Assembly (NCBI GenBank): GCA_947503965.1
Contig: CANNFU010000002.1
Span: 62,001-126,000, forward strand
Direction: 5' to 3'
Length of the DNA: 64,000 nucleotides
Source: an uncultured Paracoccaceae bacterium
GTDB taxonomy: Bacteria; Pseudomonadota; Alphaproteobacteria; Rhodobacterales; Rhodobacteraceae
Every line of letters begins with the position of its first letter. Positions within the stretch are counted from its first letter, which is position 1. The notes under the pieces are model-generated. The model was not told the origin of the DNA and did not search any database. It worked only from the letters and a program-made list of their open reading frames with translations. Shown piece by piece: positions 17,676 through 27,338 of the stretch. The translations under genes were made by a program, and so were the position numbers.

Positions 17676-18632
17676 ATGGGGGAATTGATGACGGAGACGA
17701 CACCAGCTTCTGGTCATACCGCAGCTTTGCAGGCTGCCGGTAAAAAGGCAAAATCATTGCCCGAGGCTGTTTTTGCCTGGATGTTAGTCGGCCCCGCAAT
17801 GCTGTTCATCGCCGTGATCGTCGCTTGGCCGCTGGCTGAAACCATCCGTCTGTCATTTATGGAGGCCGGTCTGGGCGGCGAAGAATATGTGGGCCTTGCC
17901 AACTATCAGGAACTCGCCGAAAGCCGCAGGTTTCATCAGACGATCATCCGCACCTTCTATTGGATGTTCCTTTCCGTGGCGCTCAAGCTGGTGCTTGGCC
18001 TGATTGGCGCGACCTTGCTGAACGCAGCAATTCCCGGCCGGGGCCTGTTCCGTGTCCTGGTCATGCCCCCCTGGATCATCCCCATGGCGATCGGAATGAT
18101 TGGCTGGCTGTGGCTTTACAACGGCTATTTCGGTGTTTTGTCCGGCACGATGATGTCGCTGGGCATCACTGACAAACCATTCGAATTTCTCGCCTACAAG
18201 AATTCCGCCTTCTATTCTGCCGTGGTGGCCGATGTCTGGGTCGGCACACCCATGGTCACGCTGTTCTTTCTGGCTGCGATGCAAGGCGTCAGCCGCGATC
18301 TTTACGAAGCCGCCTGGGTTGACGGTGCTGGCCGCTGGTATCGGTTTCGCCGCATCACGATCCCGCAAATCATGCCTGTGATCGTGTCGATGTCGCTTTT
18401 GTCCGCCATCTTCACGTTCAACAGCTTTGAGATCATCTGGATCCTGACCGAAGGTGGCCCGCGGGGGGCGACGACCACACTGATCGTGGACACCTACAAG
18501 ACCGCCATCAGCAATTTCAAATTCGGCGAAGGCTCTGCCCGCGCCGTGATCATCGTGATCCTGCTTGGTCTCTTTTCGCTGATTTATCTGAACGTACTCA
18601 AATACGTGAACCGGAAATACGGGACCAGATGA
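17676..18632 (+). CDS. CUT1 sugar ABC transporter permease (MalF type)
   Basis: Inner-membrane permease of 318 residues with six transmembrane helices. The coupling-helix EAA motif is YEAAWVDGAGRWYRFRRI. The frame is open back to 17592, but that would start inside the probable operator. ATG 17676 has GAGG eight bases upstream; ATG 17688 with GGGGGA is an alternative. First gene of the amino-sugar uptake operon. Confidence 0.9.
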   Translation: MGELMTETTPASGHTAALQAAGKKAKSLPEAVFAWMLVGPAMLFIAVIVAWPLAETIRLSFMEAGLGGEEYVGLANYQELAESRRFHQTIIRTFYWMFLSVALKLVLGLIGATLLNAAIPGRGLFRVLVMPPWIIPMAIGMIGWLWLYNGYFGVLSGTMMSLGITDKPFEFLAYKNSAFYSAVVADVWVGTPMVTLFFLAAMQGVSRDLYEAAWVDGAGRWYRFRRITIPQIMPVIVSMSLLSAIFTFNSFEIIWILTEGGPRGATTTLIVDTYKTAISNFKFGEGSARAVIIVILLGLFSLIYLNVLKYVNRKYGTR

Positions 18633-18633
18633 T

Positions 18634-19476
18634 ATGATGGACAAGTATACCAAATTGCAGATGGTAGGCATTTACGCGGCGATAACGGTCTTTCTGATCT
18701 TCATCCTGCTGCCGTTTTTCGAGATGTTCATGGCGTCGCTACGTCCGCTAGAGCACCTGTTCCGCAGCCCCTATCAGTTCTGGTCGGACGACTTCAGCTT
18801 TCAGGCCTACAGCGACATGTGGGAAACCGTGCCGCTGCTGGGGCGCTACATCTTCAACTCGGTCTTTATCGCGACCGCCGTGACGCTGATCACAATGGTT
18901 TTTGTGGTGCCCGCAGCCTATGCCTATGCCCGTCTGGACTTTCCGTTCAAGAACGGATCGCTGGCGATCTTTCTGGGCGTGAACATGTTTACGGGCGCGG
19001 TTTTGCTGATCCCGCTTTATCGGGTGCTGCGGTCGATGGGCTTGCTGAACACCTATTGGGCGATGATCGTCCCTGGTGTCGCCTTCCTGATCCCGACGGG
19101 CATCTGGCTCTTGCGGTCGTACCTTGAAAAGATCCCCCGCGAACTTGAAGAGGCTGCTTTCGTGGATGGCGCATCGCGCATGTACACACTGCGCCGTGTG
19201 GTCCTGCCGCTTGCCACACCCGGCCTGATCGTGGTCGGGACGGCGGTGTTCATAGGCGCCTATGCCCAGCAATTTCTGTTTGCGATCACCTTCAACCAGC
19301 AACGAGAACTACAACCACTGCCAGCCGGATTGTTTGAATTTATCGGCTATCAGGATGTCACCTGGAATCAGATGATGGCCGCGGCCCTGACGGGTATTCT
19401 TCCGGTCATGCTCATCTTCCTTTTCCTTCAGAAATACCTTGTGGCGGGTCTGACGGCCGGTGCGGTCAAAGAATAG
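18634..19476 (+). CDS. CUT1 sugar ABC transporter permease (MalG type)
   Basis: Partner permease of 280 residues, six transmembrane helices, coupling motif LEEAAFVDGASRMYTLRRV. It begins one base after the first permease ends. The N-terminal hydrophobic helix followed by LPFFEMFMASLRP is typical for MalG-like subunits. Confidence 0.92.
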   Translation: MMDKYTKLQMVGIYAAITVFLIFILLPFFEMFMASLRPLEHLFRSPYQFWSDDFSFQAYSDMWETVPLLGRYIFNSVFIATAVTLITMVFVVPAAYAYARLDFPFKNGSLAIFLGVNMFTGAVLLIPLYRVLRSMGLLNTYWAMIVPGVAFLIPTGIWLLRSYLEKIPRELEEAAFVDGASRMYTLRRVVLPLATPGLIVVGTAVFIGAYAQQFLFAITFNQQRELQPLPAGLFEFIGYQDVTWNQMMAAALTGILPVMLIFLFLQKYLVAGLTAGAVKE

Positions 19477-19502
19477 CCATTTACCAACTTAGGGAGATCA
19501 CA

Positions 19503-20714
19503 ATGAAACGAACAAAACTGACGATCGGGGCGATGTTGCTGTGCAGCAGTGCCAGCATGACCATGGCCGAAAGCCACGCAACCGAGTTGCATTTTATCAT
19601 GTGCGGCGGCGAAGTACGTGAAGCCGATCAGGCTGTCGTTGATCAGTTCGAAGCTGACAATGAGGGCGTGACAGTCAATCTGGAAGCCGTGCCATGGGGC
19701 ACCTGTCAGGATAAATCTCTGACGCTCGCCGCCGCCGGTGATCCGCCTTCGATTGCCTATATGGGGTCGCGCACCCTGCGCCAGCTGGCCAACAACGATC
19801 TGATCGTACCAGCCGAGATCGACCCGGACGCGCCTTATCAGCCAGGCGTTCTGAATACTGTGACCATCGAAGGTGTGACTTGGGGGTATCCGCACGCCTT
19901 TTCGACCAAGGCGCTTTACATCAACTGCGATATCATCGAAGCCTCTGGTCAGGAATGTGTCGCCCCCACCACCTGGGACGAGATGTACGCCATGGCGCAG
20001 GGCGTGGTCGACAATACCGACGCAGCGGGTGTTGGTCTTGCTGGCAAAGACTTTGACAACACCATGCACCAGTTCCTGAACTATCTCTATTCCAACGGTG
20101 GCATGGTCATTGATCCGGTAACGGGCGAGAACATGCTAGATAGCCAGCAGACGCGCGAGACGCTTGAATTCTATGGCAAGCTGGTATCGGTGGCACAGGA
20201 AGGCCCAACCGCATGGGAGCGTGACCAGCTCAAGGATCTTTTCAACGATGGCCAGATTGCGATGTATGTGCAGGGTCCATGGGGCTATAACCAGCATAAC
20301 GACGACATCAATCAGTTGGTTGCCCCCGTCCCTGCCGGTCCGTCCGGGCAAAGCGGTTCGATCCTGATCACCGACTCGATCGTGGTCTTCAAAGGGTCCG
20401 GTCACGAAGAGCTGGCCCAAGACCTTGCCAAGCGGATCACGTCAGGCGACGCGCAATATGACCTTGATAGCTCCTGGGGTTTGACGCCGATCTATGATTA
20501 CGCGGCCATGGGCAAAGATGACCTTTACTACCAAGACGGCATCTGGCCGAACTTCACTGCGTCAATCTCGACTGGTGGACCAGAGCCGATCGTCGAAGAC
20601 TTCAAGTCCCTGCAATCTGTATTCACGAACATGGTCCAGGGCATCATCCTGCAGGATGACACCGTGGACAATCTGGTAACGATTGCCGCCGAAGAACTGG
20701 ACGAGGCGCTGTAG
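19503..20714 (+). CDS. CUT1 extracellular sugar-binding protein
   Basis: Periplasmic substrate-binding protein of 403 residues. A signal peptide (MKRTKLTIGAMLLCSSASMTMA) precedes the mature domain, which starts near ATELHFIMCGG. Family features include KALYINCDI and the late MYVQGPWGY. AGGGAG lies seven bases before the start. Given the enzymes in the operon, the ligand is probably chitobiose or a related amino-sugar oligomer; this is inference from context. Confidence 0.9.
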   Translation: MKRTKLTIGAMLLCSSASMTMAESHATELHFIMCGGEVREADQAVVDQFEADNEGVTVNLEAVPWGTCQDKSLTLAAAGDPPSIAYMGSRTLRQLANNDLIVPAEIDPDAPYQPGVLNTVTIEGVTWGYPHAFSTKALYINCDIIEASGQECVAPTTWDEMYAMAQGVVDNTDAAGVGLAGKDFDNTMHQFLNYLYSNGGMVIDPVTGENMLDSQQTRETLEFYGKLVSVAQEGPTAWERDQLKDLFNDGQIAMYVQGPWGYNQHNDDINQLVAPVPAGPSGQSGSILITDSIVVFKGSGHEELAQDLAKRITSGDAQYDLDSSWGLTPIYDYAAMGKDDLYYQDGIWPNFTASISTGGPEPIVEDFKSLQSVFTNMVQGIILQDDTVDNLVTIAAEELDEAL

Positions 20715-20727
20715 GGCGCATGTCTCT

Positions 20728-20767
20728 TCCCCGGGCGACTAGGCAGGCAGGTTGGCCGGGGGATCTT
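20728..20767 (+). terminator. Stem-loop with T-run after the binding-protein gene
   Basis: CCCCGG at 20729-20734 pairs with CCGGGG at 20756-20761, followed by GATCTTTT. It lies 15 bp past the binding-protein stop. Such structures often allow more binding protein than ATPase to be made. The loop is long (21 nt) and the T-run short, so at most it is a partial terminator. Confidence 0.4.
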
Positions 20768-20798
20768 TTGCATCCGCTTGTGATGATTGGACCGACAT

Positions 20799-21905
20799 AT
20801 GGCGACGCTTTCCCTGAATGCCATCAGTAAATCATTTGGTGCAGCAAAGGTGCTGCATGACATCAGCCTTGCGATCAACGACAAGGAATTTGTGGTTTTT
20901 GTCGGCCCGTCCGGCTGCGGGAAATCAACCCTTCTGCGCATCATCGCGGGTTTGGAAGAGGCGACCGAAGGATCTATCGTGATCGGCGGCGAAGACGTCA
21001 GCACGGCACCGCCGGTTGAGCGCGGCATATCCATGGTGTTTCAATCCTACGCGCTTTACCCGCATCTGAGCGTTTATGAAAACATCGCATTCCCGTTGCG
21101 CGTTCAGAAAATGGAGAAGGCTGAAATGGATGCCCGCGTCCACCGCGCAGCCGATATTCTGCAACTGACCGACAAACTCCATCTAAAACCAGGGCAATTG
21201 TCCGGCGGCCAGCGCCAGCGGGTCGCCATCGGTCGGTCTATCGTGCGCAATCCCAAAGTCTTTCTATTTGATGAGCCGCTGTCCAATCTGGATGCAGCGC
21301 TGCGCGGCGATATGCGCGTGGAGCTTAGCCAGCTTCACCGCAGCCTTGATGCAACGATGGTCTATGTCACTCATGATCAGATCGAAGCCATGACAATGGC
21401 GGACCGGATTGTCGTGCTGAACGGCGGCCGTGTCGAACAATTCGGCACCCCGATGGAGCTGTATCACCACCCCAGTACGAAATTCGTGGCGTCCTTTATT
21501 GGACAACCAAACATGAACCTTGTGCCCGCGATCGTGGAAGGCGTTGATGTAACCGGCGTCAAGGTCGCGCTGAGCGGCGGTGCCAAAATGGTGTTGCCGG
21601 TCGATGGTTCAACAGTCAGCACCGGCGACAAGGTCGAAGTCGGCATTCGCCCGGAACATGTCCGACTGGGAAATTCCGGGCTTGAGATTTCTGTTAACGT
21701 GCTCGAACGACTTGGCGGTGTCTCAATCACCTATGGCACAATTGCGGGCGATACACGTTTCTGTGCCTCGCTGCCGGGCGATGCCGCCATCAGGGAAGGC
21801 ACATCAATCATACTCGAAGTTTCGCCAGATGCCTGCCATGTCTTTGACGCGGCAGGTGATGTGTTGCGGCGCAAGTCAGCGCCCGAACTCGTCGCTTGGG
21901 GATAG
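20799..21905 (+). CDS. CUT1 ABC transporter ATPase (UgpC/MsmK type)
   Basis: A 368-residue ATPase. Walker A is GPSGCGKST, the signature is LSGGQRQRVAIGRS, Walker B is VFLFDEPLSNLD and the switch histidine is in YVTHDQIEAMTMADRI. The C-terminal TOBE/OB domain (from about residue 235) is that of sugar importers. ATG 20799 (MATLSLNAISKSF) is the natural start; a TTG twelve bases upstream is not needed. Only five bases separate it from the next gene. Confidence 0.94.
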   Translation: MATLSLNAISKSFGAAKVLHDISLAINDKEFVVFVGPSGCGKSTLLRIIAGLEEATEGSIVIGGEDVSTAPPVERGISMVFQSYALYPHLSVYENIAFPLRVQKMEKAEMDARVHRAADILQLTDKLHLKPGQLSGGQRQRVAIGRSIVRNPKVFLFDEPLSNLDAALRGDMRVELSQLHRSLDATMVYVTHDQIEAMTMADRIVVLNGGRVEQFGTPMELYHHPSTKFVASFIGQPNMNLVPAIVEGVDVTGVKVALSGGAKMVLPVDGSTVSTGDKVEVGIRPEHVRLGNSGLEISVNVLERLGGVSITYGTIAGDTRFCASLPGDAAIREGTSIILEVSPDACHVFDAAGDVLRRKSAPELVAWG

Positions 21906-21909
21906 TTTC

Positions 21910-23169
21910 ATGAAAGTCGTCACCGCCGGCATCGGATTACGCGCGTCACATGTGCTGTCAATTCTGAAAGACGCCATGCCAGAGGCAAAGCTGGTTGGCT
22001 ACTATGACCCGCTCCCCCCGTCAGGGCTAGAGGTTAATGGAACACCAATCAGCGAAGACGCTGCGCGGTCTTTGATCACTGATCAGGTCTTTCCCGGCCA
22101 TCCGGACGCCCGACAGATCCGGCAGCTTCAGAACGCATTTTCCGCCTGCGCGAATTTGCGGCGCAACACCCCGCGTTTCGACAGCGTCGCGCAAATGCTG
22201 ACAGACACAAAACCGGATCTGTTTTTTGTCGGGTCCCCGAACAGTTTCCACCTTGATCACATCAGGGCGGGCCTGCAAGCCGGGGTACGCATCTTTACCG
22301 AAAAGCCCGTTGTGATCAGCAAACAAGAGACGATGGAACTCGCCGCGTTATTGGCGGAACATGGCGCCGAACGGGTCATCGTGGGGCTTGTCCTGCGCTA
22401 TTCACAGCACATCGTTGATCTGGCCGCGGTACTGAACGATCTTGGCCCGGTCGTTTCGCTTGAAGCCAATGAACATATCGCGCCCTATCACGGGGCGTTT
22501 TTCATGCGGGACTGGCGACGCATGGTGTCATGGTCGGGCGGTTTCATGCTCGAGAAATGCTGCCATGATATCGACATCTACAACATGGTGACCCGGTCCC
22601 GGCCCACAAAAGTCGCCAGTTTCGGTGGCCGCAAATCTTTCGTGCCGGAAAATGCGCCCGTGGCGAATGATGAAAACGAAATCATGCACGCAAAACCATC
22701 TCTCTGGAACACCGTCGATGATCCGTTTCATTCTGATGGCGATATCATCGACTACCAGACCGCGCTTGTGCGCTATGAAAGCGGCGCATCCCTGGCCTTT
22801 CACACCAACCTTAATGTTCCGGACGAACATCGGCGGTTTTGCGTGATGGGCACGCACGGCATGGCCGAAGGTGATTTTGTTCGCGGATATCTCAAGGCGA
22901 CCGCACGGAATGGGGCGATTATTGCTGATCACGACTACACCACGATGGATGCCGCACGGGCGTCTTCCCATTACGGGGCCGATCACATGATGGTTGACGA
23001 TATCGTCGCGTTTCTGCGGGGCGAGACCGACACGCTGCCGGTCGGCGTTGTCGACGCTCTGGAGGCGGGATTGGTTGCCCTGGCGCTGGATGAGGCGCGG
23101 ATCAGCGGCGATATGGTTGACATGACGTCGACCTGGGCCGCCTTTGACGCGTTCGGATTACGGACATGA
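21910..23169 (+). CDS. Gfo/Idh/MocA family oxidoreductase
   Basis: NAD(P)-dependent sugar dehydrogenase fold, 419 residues. The N-terminal Rossmann fold begins VVTAGIGLRASHVLS, and the conserved lysine is in FTEKPVV. The catalytic-type stretch GGFMLEKCCHDIDIYNM follows. Substrate cannot be read from sequence; here it should be an imported amino sugar or its oligomer. The start is set by ATG 21910, five bases after the ATPase stop. It overlaps the next gene by 4 bp. Confidence 0.9.
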   Translation: MKVVTAGIGLRASHVLSILKDAMPEAKLVGYYDPLPPSGLEVNGTPISEDAARSLITDQVFPGHPDARQIRQLQNAFSACANLRRNTPRFDSVAQMLTDTKPDLFFVGSPNSFHLDHIRAGLQAGVRIFTEKPVVISKQETMELAALLAEHGAERVIVGLVLRYSQHIVDLAAVLNDLGPVVSLEANEHIAPYHGAFFMRDWRRMVSWSGGFMLEKCCHDIDIYNMVTRSRPTKVASFGGRKSFVPENAPVANDENEIMHAKPSLWNTVDDPFHSDGDIIDYQTALVRYESGASLAFHTNLNVPDEHRRFCVMGTHGMAEGDFVRGYLKATARNGAIIADHDYTTMDAARASSHYGADHMMVDDIVAFLRGETDTLPVGVVDALEAGLVALALDEARISGDMVDMTSTWAAFDAFGLRT

Positions 23170-24164
23170 CGCGCGAAAACAAGACACCCGGCTGCCTGAT
23201 GGCCGCCGAAGCAGCCCAAAGCCCCGGCGTTTTTGCGCGCGCCGCTGTCCAATCCATCCCAAGCGTGATCAAGTTGCCCAAAGCCATCTATACGATCGCG
23301 CGCGGATCATCCGACGCGGCCGCCAATATCCTGTCTTACGAGTTCATGCGCGAATTGGGCATCCCTGTCACCTCGCTCCCTCCGTCGATGTTTTCGCTGG
23401 GAAGCGGTGTTGACATGAACGGGAGTGCCGCCTTGGTTATCAGCCAGTCGGGATCAAGCAGTGATCTGGTCCTGTCGGCAAAAGGTGCCGGACGGTCCGG
23501 GGCGCGGGTTCTGGCGATCACCAATCAACCAGACAGCCCGGTCGAGGCCGCATCTGATGTGACCTTGGCCATCGGCGCAGGTCCGGAACTGGCCGTGCCC
23601 GCGACGAAATCCGTCATCGGGTCCGTCGCGGCAGGCATGGCATTGCTGACCAAATTGAAACCGGCTTACATGACCAAGGCACAAAAAGCGGCAAGCGCCA
23701 TTGAAACGATGTGCCTGCAGCACCCGCAAGCCGCTTCATTGCAGGCGGCTTTCCTGCGTGCACGCCATGTCTACGTGATCGGGCGCGATACCGGGTATGG
23801 GGCCGCGCATGAAATTGCGCTGAAACTGAAAGAATGTTGCGCCATCCATGCAGAAGCCTATTCAAGCTCTGAGGTGTTGCACGGACCACTGCAACTGGCC
23901 ACCAACCCGCTGATGGTACTGCTGTTGGATACCGGATTTACAAAGATCCAGGACAGTCTGGATCAGGCCGAAGCACGGTTCCGGGCCGCAGATTGTGACG
24001 TGCATCGTCTGCGCATCGCTGACATGGGGCTGGATGACGTGCCACCAGCCGCTGCAGCGGCTTTGCTTGCCGTGATTTATCCGGTCATTCTGAACACCGC
24101 GCTTGCGCTTGGACTTGACCCGGACGCACCGGAAACCCTGTCAAAAGTGACACAGACAATATGA
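23166..24164 (+). CDS. SIS-domain sugar isomerase/deaminase, NagB-II / GlmS-like
   Basis: A protein of 332 residues with two SIS domains, resembling the isomerase half of GlmS without the glutaminase domain. The sugar-phosphate loop is VISQSGSSSDLV, and SSEVLHGPLQL is the matching catalytic loop in the second half. This class (NagB-II) converts glucosamine-6-phosphate to fructose-6-phosphate and ammonia. In this operon that is the best prediction. It overlaps both neighbours by 4 bp. Confidence 0.87.
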   Translation: MTRENKTPGCLMAAEAAQSPGVFARAAVQSIPSVIKLPKAIYTIARGSSDAAANILSYEFMRELGIPVTSLPPSMFSLGSGVDMNGSAALVISQSGSSSDLVLSAKGAGRSGARVLAITNQPDSPVEAASDVTLAIGAGPELAVPATKSVIGSVAAGMALLTKLKPAYMTKAQKAASAIETMCLQHPQAASLQAAFLRARHVYVIGRDTGYGAAHEIALKLKECCAIHAEAYSSSEVLHGPLQLATNPLMVLLLDTGFTKIQDSLDQAEARFRAADCDVHRLRIADMGLDDVPPAAAAALLAVIYPVILNTALALGLDPDAPETLSKVTQTI

Positions 24165-25213
24165 CCGAAGCCCTTGAAAAATGGGCCACATGGCATGAAA
24201 TCCAGGGCCAACCGGACATCTGGCGCAGCTGGGGAAACACGCTTGATGTAACAGGGCTGCGAGACTGGATTGCAAGCCAGGACTTTGACGAAGTCTGGTT
24301 TTGTGGCGCGGGCACCAGTGCCTATATTGGCGACATCATCGGGGCAGCGGTCAAAGGCACGCGGTCTGTGCCAAGCACCGATATCGTCGCCAGCCCTGCG
24401 CATGTTCTGACAGGTGCACGACCATTGGTCGTGAATTTCGGACGGTCCGGCAACAGCACCGAAAGCATCGGAACGCTGGACGCGCTTGATGCGCTGGCAC
24501 CATATGTCCCGCGTTTGAATATCACATGCAACAAGGCCGGCGTGCTGGCCACGCGCATGTCGGATGCGCCGACAAAAACCGTGGTATTGCCCGACGCAAC
24601 CCATGATGCGGGCTTTGCGATGACGTCCAGCTTTTCCACCATGTTGTTGACCGCCTTGGCCCTGTTTGACGCACCATGTGATTGGCCCGCACGCCTGAAT
24701 GTGCTTGCGGACCAACTGAAAAACCTGCTGCCGAAATTCGTCCCGGGTCCCTGCCCCGCACGCGCCGTTTACGTGGGATCCGGCCCCTTGGCCTTTGCCG
24801 CGCGTGAATCGGCGTTGAAGGTCATGGAGCTTTCTGCTGGCAGGATACCGGCATTGTGGGACAGCACCCTTGGTTTTCGGCATGGTCCGAAATCATTTGT
24901 CACCGACACCACCAAAATCACCGTTTTTCTCAGCCCAGACCACCCCACTCACAACTATGACACCGATCTGGCTGTGGAATTGCGTCAGCAATTTCCACAG
25001 TCAGCGGTGCAAACCATTGGTCCGGGCGGCGATATCGACATCGCTATGCCATATGGTCCCGCCTGGGCCGCACCACTTTGCGTGGCTGCCGCACAGATCA
25101 GCGGTGTGACATGGGCGCATGGCCTGGGCGTTAATGTTGATGACCCCTTCCATGGGCAGGCCACGCTCAGCCGTGTGGTATCGAACGTCACACTGTATCC
25201 GGCGATCTCATGA
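24161..25213 (+). CDS. agaS: AgaS-type SIS-domain sugar-phosphate deaminase/isomerase
   Basis: A 350-residue protein closely following E. coli AgaS: FCGAGTSAYIGDIIG, then VNFGRSGNSTESIGTLD and THDAGFAMTSSFSTML, and later GFRHGPKSFV. AgaS deaminates galactosamine-6-phosphate to tagatose-6-phosphate. Its presence beside a NagB-II-like protein suggests the cell handles both GlcNAc and GalNAc, or that the two act on different intermediates. Confidence 0.88.
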   Translation: MTEALEKWATWHEIQGQPDIWRSWGNTLDVTGLRDWIASQDFDEVWFCGAGTSAYIGDIIGAAVKGTRSVPSTDIVASPAHVLTGARPLVVNFGRSGNSTESIGTLDALDALAPYVPRLNITCNKAGVLATRMSDAPTKTVVLPDATHDAGFAMTSSFSTMLLTALALFDAPCDWPARLNVLADQLKNLLPKFVPGPCPARAVYVGSGPLAFAARESALKVMELSAGRIPALWDSTLGFRHGPKSFVTDTTKITVFLSPDHPTHNYDTDLAVELRQQFPQSAVQTIGPGGDIDIAMPYGPAWAAPLCVAAAQISGVTWAHGLGVNVDDPFHGQATLSRVVSNVTLYPAIS

Positions 25214-26112
25214 AGGCGATTGGGATTGATCTGGGCGGCACGAAGATCGAAACGCAGGTCTTTGATGACAACTGGTCGGTGGTCGCCCGCCAGCGGCATG
25301 ACACGCCACGCGATTATGCAGATCTGGTGCGCGTTGTGGTCGAGCAGATCAAGTGGGCCGAGGCACAGGCAAACACCGACACACCTGTCGGTATTGGGGC
25401 GGCGGGCCTGATCAACCCTCATGACGGATTGGCACTGACCGCCAATCTGCCTGCCACCGGCAAGCCATTTCCGGCCGACATCGCAGCCGCCGCCGGACGC
25501 CCCGTAACCTATATTAACGACTGCCGCGCGCTGGCGCTGTCAGAGGCCGTGTTTGGGCAGGGCAAGGGACACCGGACGGTGATGTCCGTCATCCTTGGCA
25601 CGGGGGTCGGCGGTGGAGTTTGCGTCGACCAACGCATCTTGCAGGGACCAACCCTGACGGGGGGTGAATTTGGGCACACCTCTGCGCCAGCACATCTGAT
25701 CGCACAGCATTATCTGCCCATTCGGCAATGCGGTTGCGGGCTCATGGGCTGCATCGAGACCTACATCGCGGGGCCCGGGCTGCAACAGCTCGCCAAACAC
25801 ATCACCGGGCAGGATCTGACGCCGCGCCAAATCGCTGCAGCGCGGGACAGTGCAATGGCACCTGTTTGGCGGGTTTGGTGCGAATTGACGGCAGACCTGC
25901 TGCATACGCTGACACTGACCCTGGATCCCGATATGATCGTGCTGGGTGGTGGCTTGTCGCGGATTGCGGGTATCACTGATGATCTGGCGCTGGCGGCAAA
26001 GTCTGCACAATTTGCCGGTTTTGACAGCCCGCCCCTGGTTCTTGCTCAGGCTGGCGATACAAGCGGCGCGCGCGGCGCGGCCTATGCCGCATGGCAGGCA
26101 CAGACGGCATGA
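25210..26112 (+). CDS. ROK-family sugar kinase, probably N-acetylhexosamine kinase
   Basis: A 300-residue kinase. The phosphate-binding loop is GIDLGGTKIETQ; the catalytic region is GTGVGGGVCVD; and the ROK zinc motif CGCGLMGCIETY is intact. NagK of E. coli has this architecture. In this operon it should phosphorylate GlcNAc or GalNAc released by the GH20 enzyme, providing the NagA substrate. It overlaps the next gene by 4 bp. Confidence 0.9.
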   Translation: MKAIGIDLGGTKIETQVFDDNWSVVARQRHDTPRDYADLVRVVVEQIKWAEAQANTDTPVGIGAAGLINPHDGLALTANLPATGKPFPADIAAAAGRPVTYINDCRALALSEAVFGQGKGHRTVMSVILGTGVGGGVCVDQRILQGPTLTGGEFGHTSAPAHLIAQHYLPIRQCGCGLMGCIETYIAGPGLQQLAKHITGQDLTPRQIAAARDSAMAPVWRVWCELTADLLHTLTLTLDPDMIVLGGGLSRIAGITDDLALAAKSAQFAGFDSPPLVLAQAGDTSGARGAAYAAWQAQTA

Positions 26113-27338
26113 CCGAGATGTTGCGCGATATCATCCGACACAACCGCGCCGGGCATGCCGTTGCAATTCCGTCGGTCTGTTCAGCCCACCCTGACGTTCT
26201 GCGTGCATCGCTCGCTCTGGCGCAGCATCTTGATCGCCCGATCGTGATTGAGGCCACATCGAATCAGGTCAATCAAGACGGCGGCTACACCGGCATGCTT
26301 CCTGCCGATTTCATACGCTATGTCAATAAATTGGCGGACGATACTGGCGTAGATCGCGACCGGGTAATCTTTGGCGGCGACCATCTTGGGCCGCAAGCGT
26401 GGCGTGCGATGGACGCCACATGCGCCATGGCAAAGGCCGAGGTGATGGTCCGCGACTATGTCGCCGCCGGGTTTGGCAAAATACATCTCGACTGTTCCGA
26501 AGGCTGCGCCGATGAACCTGCGCAACTTGGCGATGACATAACAGCATTGCGTTCTGCCTGTTTAGCGCAGATTTGTTGCGACAGCCGCGACGATATCCTG
26601 TTCGTGGTTGGTACAGAGGTACCACCGCCCGGCGGCGCACGGATTGACGCGCAGGGGGATATTCCGCCCACATCGCCCGATGCCGCGCGCAAGACATTGG
26701 CCGCCCATGATGCCGCGTTTGGCGACATGGCCAGTCTGATTGGCGGCCTGGTCGTGCAGCCCGGCGTCGAATTCAGCCCGACCAAGGTGCATCACCTGCC
26801 GATGGACCGCGACCCGCATTTGGCGACGGCATTGACCGATCATCCCCATGTCTGTCTTGAAGCCCATTCGACCGACTACCAGAACCCGGCCGTCTATCCA
26901 CGGTTAGCGGCGTTGGGTTTTGCATTTCAGAAAGTTGGTCCCGCACTGACCTTTGCCTATCGTGAAGCACTTTATGCGCTTGATCAGTTGCGACCATCCA
27001 AGGGTGCGTTGCAAGCCGCGATGGAGGCTGTGATGCTGGACGATCCGACATATTGGCAGGCCCATTATGCCGGCGACGATGCCGCGCTTTACGCCCAACG
27101 CCACTTTGGATTGGCAGACCGTATCCGGTACTACTGGCCGCAACCCAAAGCGCAGGCAGCCGTGCAGGCGCTGATGGCAGAGTTTGATACCACTCTCCCG
27201 GATCACCTGCTGATCCAGCAATTTGATCAAGCCGTTCTGGATCGCGCAGAAGCATTGCAAGGTGGGCAAGCGCAGCGGCTTGTCCATGCGCAGATTGCCT
27301 GCGCGCTGGCGCCCTATTTCTTTGAGGATACAGCATGA
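26109..27338 (+). CDS. GatZ/KbaZ/AgaZ family protein (tagatose-6-P metabolism)
   Basis: A 409-residue TIM-barrel protein of the tagatose-bisphosphate aldolase non-catalytic subunit family (IPSVCSAHPDVL, FGGDHLGPQAW, LDCSEGC, GTEVPPPGGA). In E. coli GatZ/KbaZ stabilise the GatY/KbaY aldolase; in other proteobacteria AgaZ has been proposed to be a tagatose-6-phosphate kinase. No GatY/KbaY aldolase or PfkB kinase is in the window, so a kinase role is attractive but unproven. The start ATG 26109 overlaps the ROK stop. Confidence 0.87.
   Translation: MTEMLRDIIRHNRAGHAVAIPSVCSAHPDVLRASLALAQHLDRPIVIEATSNQVNQDGGYTGMLPADFIRYVNKLADDTGVDRDRVIFGGDHLGPQAWRAMDATCAMAKAEVMVRDYVAAGFGKIHLDCSEGCADEPAQLGDDITALRSACLAQICCDSRDDILFVVGTEVPPPGGARIDAQGDIPPTSPDAARKTLAAHDAAFGDMASLIGGLVVQPGVEFSPTKVHHLPMDRDPHLATALTDHPHVCLEAHSTDYQNPAVYPRLAALGFAFQKVGPALTFAYREALYALDQLRPSKGALQAAMEAVMLDDPTYWQAHYAGDDAALYAQRHFGLADRIRYYWPQPKAQAAVQALMAEFDTTLPDHLLIQQFDQAVLDRAEALQGGQAQRLVHAQIACALAPYFFEDTA

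Noticed and set aside
21580..21909. Upstream extension of the Gfo/Idh/MocA frame
   Set aside because: It overlaps the ABC ATPase C-terminus; the Rossmann motif begins only at ATG 21910.
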